A DNA stretch of 64,000 nt from GCA-016699835 sp964543905 (GCA_964543905.1 CAZIZO010000001.1:372001-436000); one strand, 5' to 3'. Counted from the first letter of the stretch, positions 31,541 through 40,592 are shown. The notes: a model not told the origin generated them from the letters alone. Translations and numbers: made by a program.

Positions 31541-31918
31541 TCAAGAACGGGCCGCCTTCGGACGCCCGGTCCCCATCGGGGGGATGGAGGTTGCGGGGAC
31601 GAGGGCCCTGGGCGAGAGGCGTGCCGCAACGGGCGTGCCAGGCGGGGTCGCGAGCACACGGGCGCCGGTGATCCTGGAACGGGCGGGCCCGGGCGCGATC
31701 CCCGCGCTGGGTGGGAGCGCAAGATCGCCGCCTTGGATTTGTGCCGCCTGCTCGTTCTCGGCACGGATGGCCTGATAGACCTCCTTGCGATGAACGGCGA
31801 TCTTGGACGGCGCGGTGATTCCGAGACGGACCTTGTCGCCCCGGATGTCGACGATCGAGATCTCGATCTCGTCGCCGATCATGATTGTTTCGTCGCGCTG
31901 ACGTGACAGCACCAGCAT
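31541..31918 (-). CDS. csrA: Carbon storage regulator CsrA with long C-terminal extension
   Basis: RNA-binding translational regulator. Residues 1-55 are the complete CsrA fold: MLVLSRQRDETIMIGDEIEI, IRGDKVRLGITAPSKIAVHR, KEVYQAI. The usual protein has 60-75 residues; this one continues to 125 with a Pro/Ala/Arg-rich tail (DLALPPSAGIAPGPARSRIT onward) that has no fold I recognise. FliW acts on CsrA through the C-terminal region in Bacillus, so the tail might matter there; that is inference. The start at 31918 has AGGAG nine bases upstream; an in-frame codon at 31969 would add unrelated residues. It sits between fliW and flagellin 2. Confidence 0.93.
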   Translation of the reverse strand: MLVLSRQRDETIMIGDEIEISIVDIRGDKVRLGITAPSKIAVHRKEVYQAIRAENEQAAQIQGGDLALPPSAGIAPGPARSRITGARVLATPPGTPVAARLSPRALVPATSIPPMGTGRPKAARS

Positions 31919-32059
31919 GTGCGTGCTCCTGTGTCTGGCGGCCGGGGCGAGCCTCGGTTGGGCGCGCACGCTCGGCGGTGAGCGTTCGTGTGTGCAAACG
32001 ATGATGGCTCGTCGCCAGGGGCATGTTCGTGGGTAAGGATGAGGAACCGAGAGCGGGGC

Positions 32060-32509
32060 TTAGGCGGGGATAGCATGGCGCGCCGCGGTGGCCACCTGGA
32101 CGAGGGGGTGGCGCGTGGTCCACTTCTTCTCGGCGAGGACCATCTGCTCACCGGTGCGGTTGAGGGTGTTGATGACGAGCGGTCCCTGCAGATTGCCGGT
32201 CAGGGTCTCGTTCACTTTGTTCACGATGACGAAGATCTGCGCGTCCTCCAGGCGGTGGAGGCCCAACTCCGCCATCTGATCGGGTCGAATCGCGACGCTG
32301 TAGTCCTTCACAAAGAACGCCGGATCGGTGATGACGAACGCGAGGCTGGGCTCGTCGACGGACTGGAGCCAGAAGAACGCACTGTCCACGCCCGGCTCGA
32401 GCAGGCAGTAGCGGGTGTGCTGAGAGAAGCCCAAGAGGCCCTTGGGGAAGGTGATCACGCGGTCCTCCGCGATGTCGATCACACCAAATCGAGTCGTCTG
32501 AACTTCCAT
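32060..32509 (-). CDS. fliW: Flagellar assembly factor FliW
   Basis: A 149-residue protein that binds flagellin and, when free, blocks CsrA. Family segments are FGVIDIAEDRVITFPKGLLG, FFWLQSVDEPSLAFVITDP and the conserved VIVNKVNETLTGNLQGPLVI near the C-terminus. GGAGCG lies seven bases before the ATG at 32509. The order fliW-csrA-flagellin matches the partner-switch arrangement known from other bacteria, with the gene 141 bases upstream of csrA. Confidence 0.95.
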   Translation of the reverse strand: MEVQTTRFGVIDIAEDRVITFPKGLLGFSQHTRYCLLEPGVDSAFFWLQSVDEPSLAFVITDPAFFVKDYSVAIRPDQMAELGLHRLEDAQIFVIVNKVNETLTGNLQGPLVINTLNRTGEQMVLAEKKWTTRHPLVQVATAARHAIPA

Positions 32510-32596
32510 GATCGCGCTCCAACGCGTCGGCCCTGAACACTCCGTGAACCCCCGGAAAGGTCCCGACGCTCCGAGCGCCGGGAGACATCCTGTCAA

Positions 32597-32625
32597 CCCC
32601 CGCGAGCGGCCGACGCGTGCGGGGG
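32597..32625. other. Hairpin between flgL and fliW
   Basis: CCCCCGC (32597-32603) and GCGGGGG (32619-32625) can pair over a 15-base loop, in the 136-base gap after flgL. There is no T tract on either strand, so it may be a structured spacer rather than a terminator. Confidence 0.35.
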
Positions 32626-32645
32626 CAAATCTCGCTCGCCGGGCG

Positions 32646-34703
32646 CTAGCCCAGGAAGTCGAGCAGACTCTGCTGCTGATTCGCACCGGCCACGCGGAGC
32701 GCCGCCTGGAGTTGCGTCTGCAGCAGCGTGAAACGCGTGGACGCCTCGGCAAAGTCAACGTCCGCCAGTTCGCTGCGGACCCGTTGATCGAGCACGCTGC
32801 GGTCCTCTTCGCGGACCGTCGCGGCATCCACGCGTTGAGCGAACCCCCCAACCAGGCCGCGGGTCTCGGCGAGTGAGGAGAGCGTTCGCTCCAGCCCTTC
32901 TCCCGCAAGAGTGATGCCAGAGATGTCGTTCGCCCGGAGCGCCTCGCGGAGGTCGATGAGGTGGGTGAAGACGCTGTCCACGCGGACCGTCGCACGGTCC
33001 ACACCCACGAAAGTGTGGTTTGCCGCGTCGTAGGTGCCCGAGAGCAGCCCGAGTTGCTCCGCCGCGGGCGAGTTGTTGCGCGGCGCGACGCGAAGGATGC
33101 CCGCAAAGGTCGAATCCTGCGCGAGGTGGATCCCGTTCCCCGCGTCCGACAGCCGGGCCTGGAATGACGTCAAGGGCAACCCGGCGGCGGCGAGTTGGGT
33201 TTGGGCTTCTCCGTTGATGCGATCCAGCAGCGTCTGGACGTTGGTCATGTCCTGAGGACGCAGGTCGATGCTGAGCGTGGTCTGTGCCGAATCGCCCAGC
33301 GTGATGATGAAGTCCGCGTCGAGCGAGGGATCGGGCAGGCCCGTCACCGGATTGACGGCACCGTGGATGATGGACACACCACGCCCGTCGTTGAAATCCT
33401 GGAGAGACGTGGCCGCGGTGAATGAACGGATCCCCAATCGGGTCGCGGTGGTGTTGTTCCCGGCCACTTCCTCGATGGACATGCCCTGCCCGCGCGCCCC
33501 AGAGATGTCGTTGAGCACATCGATGCCCGTGGCGTCGGCATTGATGACCACTCGCACGCCCAAGTTTGCGCTCTCGATCGCGTTCTTGACGTCTTCGAGC
33601 GTCTGAGCGGACGACAGATCAATCGTCGCGGTGCGACCGAGGTTGTTGATGCGGATCGAGCCCAGCGTGCCGGTCACGCCCGCGAGGGCCGAGATGGGGG
33701 ACCGCCAGGTGAGTTTGGGGTCGAGCGCGACGCCGCTGGGCTGCGAGTTCGAATACTGGAAGGGAGGAGTGGCCGCAAGGCCCAGGTCGAGCGCGGTCAC
33801 GCCATTCTGCGCATCGAAGAACTGGACCGTGGTCGACGGCGCGAGGTCGAGCGCGATAGCCTCATCCGAGATGGACACGCCACCGCTCCCCAGGACCGAG
33901 GTCGTGTGGTCCGTCTCATACTGGCGAATCGCGTTGGCGATCTTCGTCACCACATCGCCCGCGGTGTCCGCCCCTGTCAGATCGAGCGTCTGGCGCGATC
34001 CGCCGTTGACGGAGAACTCGATGGAGCCGAGGGTAATGCCAAGCCCGCGGGCGCCACGCAAGTCGGCGAGTCGCGTGTCCGCGGTGAGGCGTGGGTTGAG
34101 ATCGACACTGCCCCGAACGCGAGCGGAACGAGAGGCGATCGGGTTCCCGTTGCCGAGGGTGATGGGGATGGAAAGGTTGGGATCGAGATCGGTGAGGAGC
34201 CCGGTGGACTCCCCGACAAATCGGAACCCCGAGCCGAAGGGTTGGACGGGTTGCTGGGAGGTGATGGTCCCGCCAAAGACATACCCCGCCGCTCCCTTGC
34301 GGGAGGCGGTGTTGAGCATGGACTGAATGATCTGATCGATGATGACGGCCTGCTGCTGGCGTTCGACGGGGCTGGAGGTGATGGCCCCCTGCGTGAGGGC
34401 GATGGAACGTGCCTCGGTGACGAGGTTGGTGGCCTCTTCGAGAGCGGAATCGACGGTCGCCAGCGACGACGCGGCATGGGCGAGGTTGCGTTTCACCTGG
34501 AGGGAACGATCGATTCGATCGTCCACGACGCCGATGGCGGCGGCCTTGACGGGATCGTCGCTGGGAGTCGCGATCGCGAGCCCGGTGCTGAGTTGCTGCT
34601 GGACGCGGAAGAGGGCGAGGTTGGTGCGGTTGATGTTCGCGAGGGCCGACTGCATCATCAGCAGGTTCGGTGCGCGAGAGAGATTGATCGGGGTCGTAGC
34701 CAT
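32646..34703 (-). CDS. flgL: Flagellar hook-associated protein FlgL (hook-filament junction), enlarged
   Basis: Junction protein between hook and filament, 685 residues, roughly twice the common size of about 300-400. The N-terminal helices (LANINRTNLALFRVQQQLST, then PSDDPVKAAAIGVVDDRIDR) and the C-terminal helix (VRSELADVDFAEASTRFTLL, ending in LLDFLG) are flagellin-like. The expanded middle holds at least three hook-IN-type repeats (SVNGGSRQTLDLTGADTAGD; TATIDLSSAQTLEDVKNAIE; TLSIDLRPQDMTNVQTLLDR). The ATG at 34703 gives MATTPINLSRAPNLLMMQS; an earlier in-frame codon at 34757 lies one base after flgK. Only a weak GGAA ribosome-binding site is present. Confidence 0.92.
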   Translation of the reverse strand: MATTPINLSRAPNLLMMQSALANINRTNLALFRVQQQLSTGLAIATPSDDPVKAAAIGVVDDRIDRSLQVKRNLAHAASSLATVDSALEEATNLVTEARSIALTQGAITSSPVERQQQAVIIDQIIQSMLNTASRKGAAGYVFGGTITSQQPVQPFGSGFRFVGESTGLLTDLDPNLSIPITLGNGNPIASRSARVRGSVDLNPRLTADTRLADLRGARGLGITLGSIEFSVNGGSRQTLDLTGADTAGDVVTKIANAIRQYETDHTTSVLGSGGVSISDEAIALDLAPSTTVQFFDAQNGVTALDLGLAATPPFQYSNSQPSGVALDPKLTWRSPISALAGVTGTLGSIRINNLGRTATIDLSSAQTLEDVKNAIESANLGVRVVINADATGIDVLNDISGARGQGMSIEEVAGNNTTATRLGIRSFTAATSLQDFNDGRGVSIIHGAVNPVTGLPDPSLDADFIITLGDSAQTTLSIDLRPQDMTNVQTLLDRINGEAQTQLAAAGLPLTSFQARLSDAGNGIHLAQDSTFAGILRVAPRNNSPAAEQLGLLSGTYDAANHTFVGVDRATVRVDSVFTHLIDLREALRANDISGITLAGEGLERTLSSLAETRGLVGGFAQRVDAATVREEDRSVLDQRVRSELADVDFAEASTRFTLLQTQLQAALRVAGANQQQSLLDFLG

Positions 34704-34757
34704 GGTTCGTTCCGTCTCACGCAATCCTGGTGCCAACACCGCCGCTCGTTCGGCCAC

Positions 34758-36494
34758 CTAGATGAGGCTCATGAGCGTCTGGGTGAGTTCGTCCGTGACC
34801 TGCACCAACCGTGCCGCGCCCTGGTAGGCCCGCTGGTAGTTCGAGAGGTTGATCGCCTCCTCGTCCACGCTGACTCCGCTCATCGCGGCGCGCTGCGCGT
34901 CGAGGCTGTCGCGGATCACGCCCGCGGCCCGCGCGTCGACCTGCGCGGCGGACGTCACGACGCCGATCGCTTGCACCGCGTCCCGCCACGACGCGGGGAT
35001 GGACTGATTGGAGAGCGAAGCGAGTGGCCGGTCCTGCAGTTGGGCGATCGCGAGCACCGTGCCGTTCTCGACAAACTGTCCATTACTCATTCTTCCGGTG
35101 ACCACCTTCGTCGGATCGGCGACCAGTTCGGCACGCACCTGGAGGCTGGCCGCGTCCGTGCCGGTAAAGTACGAGTTCACGCCCAGGACCGCGAGAACGT
35201 TGGACGAATCGTCGGCAAAGGAAAAGTCGTACCCCGTCTCGGCCTCGACCTTGAGTCGTCCTTCGGGAGTGAAGGTCGCACGGATGCCGTCGACCGCATC
35301 GAGGGCGGCACGGATCTGCTCGGGCGTAGTGTCGTCATCGGTCCCCGGAAGTCCTGCGGAGGTCACGCCGTCGAGATCAACATTCACCCGAACCGACTGC
35401 GTCGCGCCGGACGAGGTCTGGCGAACCTGCACGAGGAAGCCGCCGCTCTGCGCCCGAAAGGGCAGATCGGCAAAGGTCCGATTGGCAGGGTCGTTGATCG
35501 CGAGGTTCTGATCGGTGGGCGTGATCGCGAGGTGGGCGGTGGTGGTCGTCAGCCCATTGAGATTGCGCCCGGTGCTGTGAAGTTTGTTGATCTCAAAGGC
35601 GGTCTGGGCAGCCAGTTGGTCGAGTTTGGTGATGACGCTCGTGAGGTGCGCCCCGCGACCATTGAGGATGGCGCCGATCTTGCCCGAGATCACGCCCACG
35701 CGCTCGCTGTTGTCGACGAGACTGACGAAGACGTCGCTCGATCCATCCACCGTGCGGCGCTCGACCTGCAGGCCTCGCGATTGTCCGCCGAGGACGAGCG
35801 GCTGCGAGCCGATGAGCACGTCGGTGCCCTGGATGCCGCGGTCGATGACGGTGACGTTCATCAGTTGCGAGAGTTCGGTAACCGCCTCGTCGCGCTGGTC
35901 ACGCAAGGTGTTCGCGGTCGCGCCACCCAGTTCGGCCTCGCTGATGCTTCGGTTGATGTCCGCGATGCTGGACGCGAGTTGGTTGGCACGGGAAATGACC
36001 GATCCCAACTCCGCATCGAGTTGGGAGCGCTGGTCCAGCAGATCGCCGCGCAGCCGGCCCATGAAACTGGCGAGCCGCTGGCCCTGCTGCACCACGACGG
36101 AGGCCGACTGCGACTGGTTCGCCCGCTCGGACCAGGCTCCAAAGAACGCGCTCAACTCCGACGACAGATCGTGATCACCAAGTTCGCCCAGCACCGTTTC
36201 GAGTTGCGAAAGGACGGACGCGTGCTGGTTGGCCGCGGCGAGGTCGGCGGTGGAGTTCCAGAGGCGCGCCTGCAGCGCGTCGTCCACCTGACGCCGAACA
36301 TCACGCATCTGCACCCCGCGTCCGATCGACTGACCCGCGACCGACGAGTTGCTCCCGAGCGGCACCAGACGACCAACCTGGCGCGAATAGCCCGGCGTCG
36401 CGACGTTCGCCAGGTTGTTGCCCGTCACCTGGATTCCCAGGGAACTGGCGCTGAGGGCGGTGCGGGCGATGTTGAAGGCAGCGGTGAGCGACAT
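34758..36494 (-). CDS. flgK: Flagellar hook-associated protein FlgK
   Basis: Proximal junction protein, 578 residues. MSLTAAFNIARTALSASSLG with TGNNLANVATPGYSRQ is the rod/hook-type N-terminal helix; EEAINLSNYQRAYQGAARLV and TDELTQTLMSLI form the matching C-terminus. GAGGA lies about seven bases before the ATG at 36494. It follows flgN-like by 62 bases and precedes flgL, the standard order. Confidence 0.96.
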   Translation of the reverse strand: MSLTAAFNIARTALSASSLGIQVTGNNLANVATPGYSRQVGRLVPLGSNSSVAGQSIGRGVQMRDVRRQVDDALQARLWNSTADLAAANQHASVLSQLETVLGELGDHDLSSELSAFFGAWSERANQSQSASVVVQQGQRLASFMGRLRGDLLDQRSQLDAELGSVISRANQLASSIADINRSISEAELGGATANTLRDQRDEAVTELSQLMNVTVIDRGIQGTDVLIGSQPLVLGGQSRGLQVERRTVDGSSDVFVSLVDNSERVGVISGKIGAILNGRGAHLTSVITKLDQLAAQTAFEINKLHSTGRNLNGLTTTTAHLAITPTDQNLAINDPANRTFADLPFRAQSGGFLVQVRQTSSGATQSVRVNVDLDGVTSAGLPGTDDDTTPEQIRAALDAVDGIRATFTPEGRLKVEAETGYDFSFADDSSNVLAVLGVNSYFTGTDAASLQVRAELVADPTKVVTGRMSNGQFVENGTVLAIAQLQDRPLASLSNQSIPASWRDAVQAIGVVTSAAQVDARAAGVIRDSLDAQRAAMSGVSVDEEAINLSNYQRAYQGAARLVQVTDELTQTLMSLI

Positions 36495-36556
36495 GGTGTG
36501 GTCCTCGGCAGGTGAACAGAACGGGCGCGGAACGCTGGGAACGACGCGAGGACGAT

Positions 36557-37090
36557 CTAGGTCTTCACGTCGAGCGCCACCGCCAGCGAGCCCCCCGACG
36601 AGACCTGCCCGCGTGGTGAATAGACGCCCGCGCTCGTAAACTGACGACCGACATGCCGCAACAGCCCCTCCATGTGCGCCGCGAGCGTGCGTGCCGCGGC
36701 CCGGAGCGACGCGGACTCGCGGTGCACCTGCTCCAGACATTCGCGCGTTCGCTCCGCCAACTGCAACGCGCGCGAGCGCTCGGGCTCGAGAAGACGTTGG
36801 GCAAGGTCCGAGAGCGACGGCGTCCTCGCCCCGGGCGGCCAGGCGAGCGACTTTGAGAGGGTGACCACCACCTCACGACGTTTCTGATCCAGCGCCGCGA
36901 GGCGACCCACGAGGTGCGTGTGGGACTCGATGAGTCGTTGCGCATGTCCCGAGTCCGCTCGGCGAATCGCCTCGCGCTGCTCCACGAGGTTTGCATGGAG
37001 CGCCGAGTTCACCTCCAGCAGTTCCGCAAGAACGTCCACGAGCGCGCCCCCTTGGCGTGCGAGTTGGGGCGTAGGCGTGTGCGCGGTCAT
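36557..37090 (-). CDS. FlgN-like flagellar export chaperone
   Basis: A 177-residue, largely helical coiled-coil protein (residues 15-160: VDVLAELLEVNSALHANLVE, then HTHLVGRLAALDQKRREVVV). Size, composition and position immediately before flgK and flgL match FlgN, the chaperone of those two proteins. The family is too divergent to be certain by eye. The ATG overlaps the flgJ stop by four bases (ATGA), which shows coupling. A short C-terminal Gly/Ser segment (SPRGQVSSGGSLAVA) is non-helical. Confidence 0.75.
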   Translation of the reverse strand: MTAHTPTPQLARQGGALVDVLAELLEVNSALHANLVEQREAIRRADSGHAQRLIESHTHLVGRLAALDQKRREVVVTLSKSLAWPPGARTPSLSDLAQRLLEPERSRALQLAERTRECLEQVHRESASLRAAARTLAAHMEGLLRHVGRQFTSAGVYSPRGQVSSGGSLAVALDVKT

Positions 37091-37533
37091 CGATCTCCTC
37101 CCTGCTGCGGGGGCACCCTCGTGGCCACCCCTTCGGTGCGATTCGTCATCGACCCGCGCATCGCCGCGATGGCCCGGTCGGGTGACGCCTTGTCAAGATT
37201 CTCTTCGATGCGCTGGACGAGCGGCCAGTTCGTCGATCGAACGATCTTCTGTGCCAGCGAGGAGTCCAACATCCCGCGAAAGGTTTTCTCGGCCTGGTTG
37301 GGCTGGAAGGGGGGCGCCGCCTGCGTGCTCTCACGCATCTTCGCCAGCACGGGCTGAACGAACGCCACCGCGACCAGTTTCTCCGCGGCATCTCGGGCCG
37401 GATGGCTCGATGCCGTCTCATTCGCCCGTGACAGAATGCCGGCAAAGCCAGCCTGGTCATCCAGCAGACGTCGCTGGGTCGCGTTCGGCTCGCGAGGGTA
37501 TGAGGTCGGTGTGGGAGAGATCGGCTTGGGCAT
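37087..37533 (-). CDS. flgJ: Rod-binding protein, FlgJ N-terminal type
   Basis: A 148-residue protein with the rod-binding domain only: AEKLVAVAFVQPVLAKMRES, AEKTFRGMLDSSLAQKI and the helix after it. It lacks the muramidase half found in enterobacterial FlgJ, as in many phyla. It starts two bases after the flgI stop and overlaps the next gene by four bases. The last 25 residues are polar and probably disordered. Confidence 0.88.
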   Translation of the reverse strand: MPKPISPTPTSYPREPNATQRRLLDDQAGFAGILSRANETASSHPARDAAEKLVAVAFVQPVLAKMRESTQAAPPFQPNQAEKTFRGMLDSSLAQKIVRSTNWPLVQRIEENLDKASPDRAIAAMRGSMTNRTEGVATRVPPQQGGDR

Positions 37534-37535
37534 GG

Positions 37536-38609
37536 TCAATCCACCACGAGTTCGGCGTGCAGTTTGCCCGTCTTGTGCAGCATCTGCAGGATGTTGATCC
37601 GTTCCGCAACGGGGATATCGAGTTGCTTGAACGCGTTGAGGAGGTCCGCGAGTTTCGCCTTCTCGCTCGGCCTCGACCGCGTCTCCATCGACGCGATCCG
37701 ATCCGTCCGCACCGCCGGATTCTGGACCGTGGGCACGGGCGTGGGGGTCGTCGTCGTGATGTTGAGGTCCTTGTGCTGGATGGCGACGGGGCTGATCTCC
37801 ACGTCGGCGGTCATCACGATCGCGCCGGTCCGCGTGTTCACGATCACCTGCGCGGGCAGGCCCAGCAGCGCATCGTTGACCTGCGCCGATTGAACCGCGG
37901 CAATGAACGCGGCGCGATCCTTGCGCTCCCACTCGGGGATCAGCACGCGGATCGTGCGCGGATCCAGCACGACGGCCACGCCCGGTCCCTGCGGCTGGGC
38001 GGCGGCGTTGATCGCCGCGGCGATCTCGGTCGCCGCCGAGTATCCGCTCACGCGTCGCGCGATGATGAGGTCGAAGGACTCGCCGATCGAGGGGCCCGCA
38101 ATCTCTCGGAGCATCCGGGCGCCGCCGCGGATGCGTCCCTTCGTGGGCGTGGTCGCGTCTTCAACCTCGATGAGCCCGGCCGCAAGGGCGTACGGTCGCC
38201 CACCCGTCGGCAGCGGGCCATTGAGCGCCGCGATGAACAGTTCGCCGCCCTTGAGGCTTGAAGCGCCAAGAATCGTGCTCACCTGGACGTCGAGGTTGTC
38301 ATCGAACTTCGCGCCCCCGGGGGGCACCACACAACTGATCGCGACCAGCGCCACACTCTTGGACGCCGCTAGTTCTTTCAGATTCTCAGGCACGTTCCCG
38401 TTGTTGGCAAGGACGGCCGCGAGGGGCCGCGCGACCACGAGGTCCTTGCCGGAATCGCCCGTGCCGGGGAGACCGATCACCAGTCCGTAGCCCTGAAGCA
38501 GAAACTCGCCCTCTCCCTTCATGCGGGTGAGGGCCTTCACGGTGCTCGCGTGAGCGACCGTCGAAAGCACGACGAGCAAGACCGTGGCGAGAGCAGTTCG
38601 GGAACGCAT
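37536..38609 (-). CDS. flgI: Flagellar P-ring protein FlgI
   Basis: A 357-residue periplasmic ring protein around the rod. Signal peptide MRSRTALATVLLVVLSTVAH ending ASA/T; then LLQGYGLVIGLPGTGDSGKD, SLKGGELFIAALNGPLP, NDALLGLPAQVIVNTRTGAI and VEISPVAIQHKDLNITT, all standard. LADLLNAFKQLDIPVAERIN forms the C-terminus. There is a terminator 57 bases upstream of its start, so it may have its own promoter in the 160-base gap after flgH; none is obvious. Confidence 0.96.
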   Translation of the reverse strand: MRSRTALATVLLVVLSTVAHASTVKALTRMKGEGEFLLQGYGLVIGLPGTGDSGKDLVVARPLAAVLANNGNVPENLKELAASKSVALVAISCVVPPGGAKFDDNLDVQVSTILGASSLKGGELFIAALNGPLPTGGRPYALAAGLIEVEDATTPTKGRIRGGARMLREIAGPSIGESFDLIIARRVSGYSAATEIAAAINAAAQPQGPGVAVVLDPRTIRVLIPEWERKDRAAFIAAVQSAQVNDALLGLPAQVIVNTRTGAIVMTADVEISPVAIQHKDLNITTTTPTPVPTVQNPAVRTDRIASMETRSRPSEKAKLADLLNAFKQLDIPVAERINILQMLHKTGKLHAELVVD

Positions 38610-38666
38610 GCCCAGCCGATCGCAAGCCGCGTGCCAGCCCTCCGACCTCGACCGACGCTCTGGAAC

Positions 38667-38696
38667 GAAAAAAGGGGCGGGCCACCAGCCCGCCCC
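38667..38696 (-). terminator. Strong Rho-independent terminator between flgH and flgI
   Basis: On the minus strand a perfect 9-base stem GGGGCGGGC/GCCCGCCCC with a 5-base loop (38674-38696) is followed by seven T residues. It lies 73 bases after the flgH stop and upstream of flgI, so it would stop or attenuate transcription in the middle of the ring/rod genes. Confidence 0.9.
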
Positions 38697-38769
38697 ATCA
38701 CGCCCTTCGTTTCGCCCGTCGTATCGTTGCCCCTCCCGCAGGCACGGCGCGAGAGCCCCCCGACCCGAG

Positions 38770-39492
38770 TTACCAGTTGAAGATCGCCTCGAGCAATCGG
38801 GGGATGACGCCCTTGTTGGCGCTCTCCTTCACGCGCCCTTCGTTCTTGGTCGCAAGGGTCATGTTGGCGAGTTGGTTGGAGAGGATGGTGTTCTGCCGGG
38901 TGACGTCCTCGCGTCGGCACTCGCCGCTGAGCACCAGGGTTTGGATCTCCTCGTCCTTTTGGATCGTGCGCTTGGCCTCGACGACGAGGACGCCGTTGGG
39001 CTTGATGTCGATGATCGTGGCGGTGATGCGATCGGTGAAGCGGTCGTCGCGATCGTACTTGCCCTCGCCCTTGAACTTGGCATTGCCGTTCGCGTCCAAC
39101 TCCACGATGGGATTCGCCGCACCGTTCGCCAGGTTGAAGTCGAGGAACTTGGCCAGATCGGGGAATCGCTTCAGCGCGGCCTTGTACGTCGCGTCCTGCT
39201 TGGTATCCAGGGACTGCGACGCGCTCTGCTTGCTCGATTCGGAAACGATGATGGTGACCTTGTCATGCACCAGGAAGTCCCGAGGCTTGGGCGGCTCGAC
39301 GAGCAGGAGGCTGAACCCGCGCAGGCCGGCGAGGGGGTCCGGCTGGCCCGCCGCGTCCACGGCGGGACGCTCCGCGTCTTGCAGCATCACCTGGGCATGG
39401 GAGGGTGTCGCGAGCATGCCGAGCATAACGACGGACCATGCTCCGGCGTGAACGCGTCGGGTCGCGGGATAGAACGTCGAAATGCGCGTCAT
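38770..39492 (-). CDS. flgH: Flagellar L-ring protein FlgH, without lipobox
   Basis: Outer-membrane ring protein, 240 residues. The core is clear: FLVHDKVTIIVSESSKQSAS, DRFTDRITATIIDIKPNGVL, VEAKRTIQKDEEIQTLVLSG and VTRQNTILSNQLANMTL. The N-terminus is an ordinary signal peptide (cleavage near SHA-Q); the only cysteine is in SGECRRED near the C-terminus, so the lipid-anchor cysteine of canonical FlgH is missing. The start overlaps flgA by four bases (ATGA). Confidence 0.94.
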   Translation of the reverse strand: MTRISTFYPATRRVHAGAWSVVMLGMLATPSHAQVMLQDAERPAVDAAGQPDPLAGLRGFSLLLVEPPKPRDFLVHDKVTIIVSESSKQSASQSLDTKQDATYKAALKRFPDLAKFLDFNLANGAANPIVELDANGNAKFKGEGKYDRDDRFTDRITATIIDIKPNGVLVVEAKRTIQKDEEIQTLVLSGECRREDVTRQNTILSNQLANMTLATKNEGRVKESANKGVIPRLLEAIFNW

Positions 39493-40592
39493 GGAAGGTC
39501 TCCATTGCGTTGGATGAATGCGGGTGTCTCGGTGCGTTCCGGGCCTTTCGCGACAACGCCCGCCTCCCCCTCTTCGGGTTGCCCACCGACCACAATGACC
39601 GCCCGACCGGGCCCATTCGCTCGTGCGTTGAACGACCGCTTGGACTCAATATATTGAAACGCGACGATCTCGCCGTCCCTCGCCGCGGCCATCGCGCGAG
39701 CCATGGCGCGAACCACGATGCCGCCCGACACACAGTCGATCGTCACGATCTCACCCTTCTTGATGACGATGGGCTGATCGACGTGCTCCGGGCGGATGAT
39801 GGTTCCCGCGTCGATGCGGCCTCGGGCGATGACGCCTTGGAGTGAACGAGCATCGATCGGAACCACGCTCGGCGGCACCCATTGCTCATCCGTGCGGAGC
39901 ACGTCCGAGGTGAGCGGCTCGCCGCGGGCGATGCGGCGAGAGGCGACCGCGACCTCGCGTCGGATCAGCGGAGCAACTCGAACGGTGAGCGAGTTCGTAA
40001 TCACGTCCCCGCGATAGGTGGTGATCGCGAGCGAGAGTCTGTCGGAACTTCCCAGGGATCGGATGCTCGTCGCCACGCCGGCGACCGACGCGTCGAGCGC
40101 GTCGCCCTGCGCATCGTCGAACGTGACCCTGAGATCCTCGGGTGAGCACGCGTACGCGTGCGCCAACCAGGTCACCACTTGATCACGCAGCGTCGGCGCC
40201 GCTTCGCCAGGCTGCGAACTGATCTCACGCGCGGGCATCACCCCCCGCGACTCCGTCTTCGCGGCCTTGACGCGGCACGGCACCCCCGACAACGCCAACC
40301 TTCCCCAGTTCACCGTGGGCACCTTCTCCAACGCGGCCCGCACCCGCGGCAGATCGATCGTCGCGGCCTCGCCGCCTCGACCCAGTTCCGCTCGTAGGTC
40401 TTGGACGATCACCACCTCCGCCAGCATCGCGGGTCCCTGCACATCGGCCACATCCCCGAGCCGAACAACGTTCCCCGAGATGGACGCGGCGGGTCGAAGG
40501 CTGATTCGATCTTGCGCACCCACGCTGGCGCCGAGCGCACAAACGAGCGTGACGGCCATCTTGAGGCGAAGTTGGAGTTCGTGGAGTCTCAT
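39489..40592 (-). CDS. flgA: Flagellar P-ring assembly chaperone FlgA, enlarged
   Basis: Periplasmic chaperone for FlgI. A signal peptide (LQLRLKMAVTLVCALGASVG) is followed by an N-terminal beta-clip region and the C-terminal SAF domain: REVAVASRRIARGEPLTSDV, VIARGRIDAGTIIRPEHVDQ, VIKKGEIVTIDCVSGGIVV. At 367 residues it is longer than the common 220-330. A C-terminal tail (GGQPEEGEAGVVAKGPERTE) is probably flexible. It lies 73 bases after flgG and overlaps flgH. Confidence 0.92.
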   Translation of the reverse strand: MRLHELQLRLKMAVTLVCALGASVGAQDRISLRPAASISGNVVRLGDVADVQGPAMLAEVVIVQDLRAELGRGGEAATIDLPRVRAALEKVPTVNWGRLALSGVPCRVKAAKTESRGVMPAREISSQPGEAAPTLRDQVVTWLAHAYACSPEDLRVTFDDAQGDALDASVAGVATSIRSLGSSDRLSLAITTYRGDVITNSLTVRVAPLIRREVAVASRRIARGEPLTSDVLRTDEQWVPPSVVPIDARSLQGVIARGRIDAGTIIRPEHVDQPIVIKKGEIVTIDCVSGGIVVRAMARAMAAARDGEIVAFQYIESKRSFNARANGPGRAVIVVGGQPEEGEAGVVAKGPERTETPAFIQRNGDLP

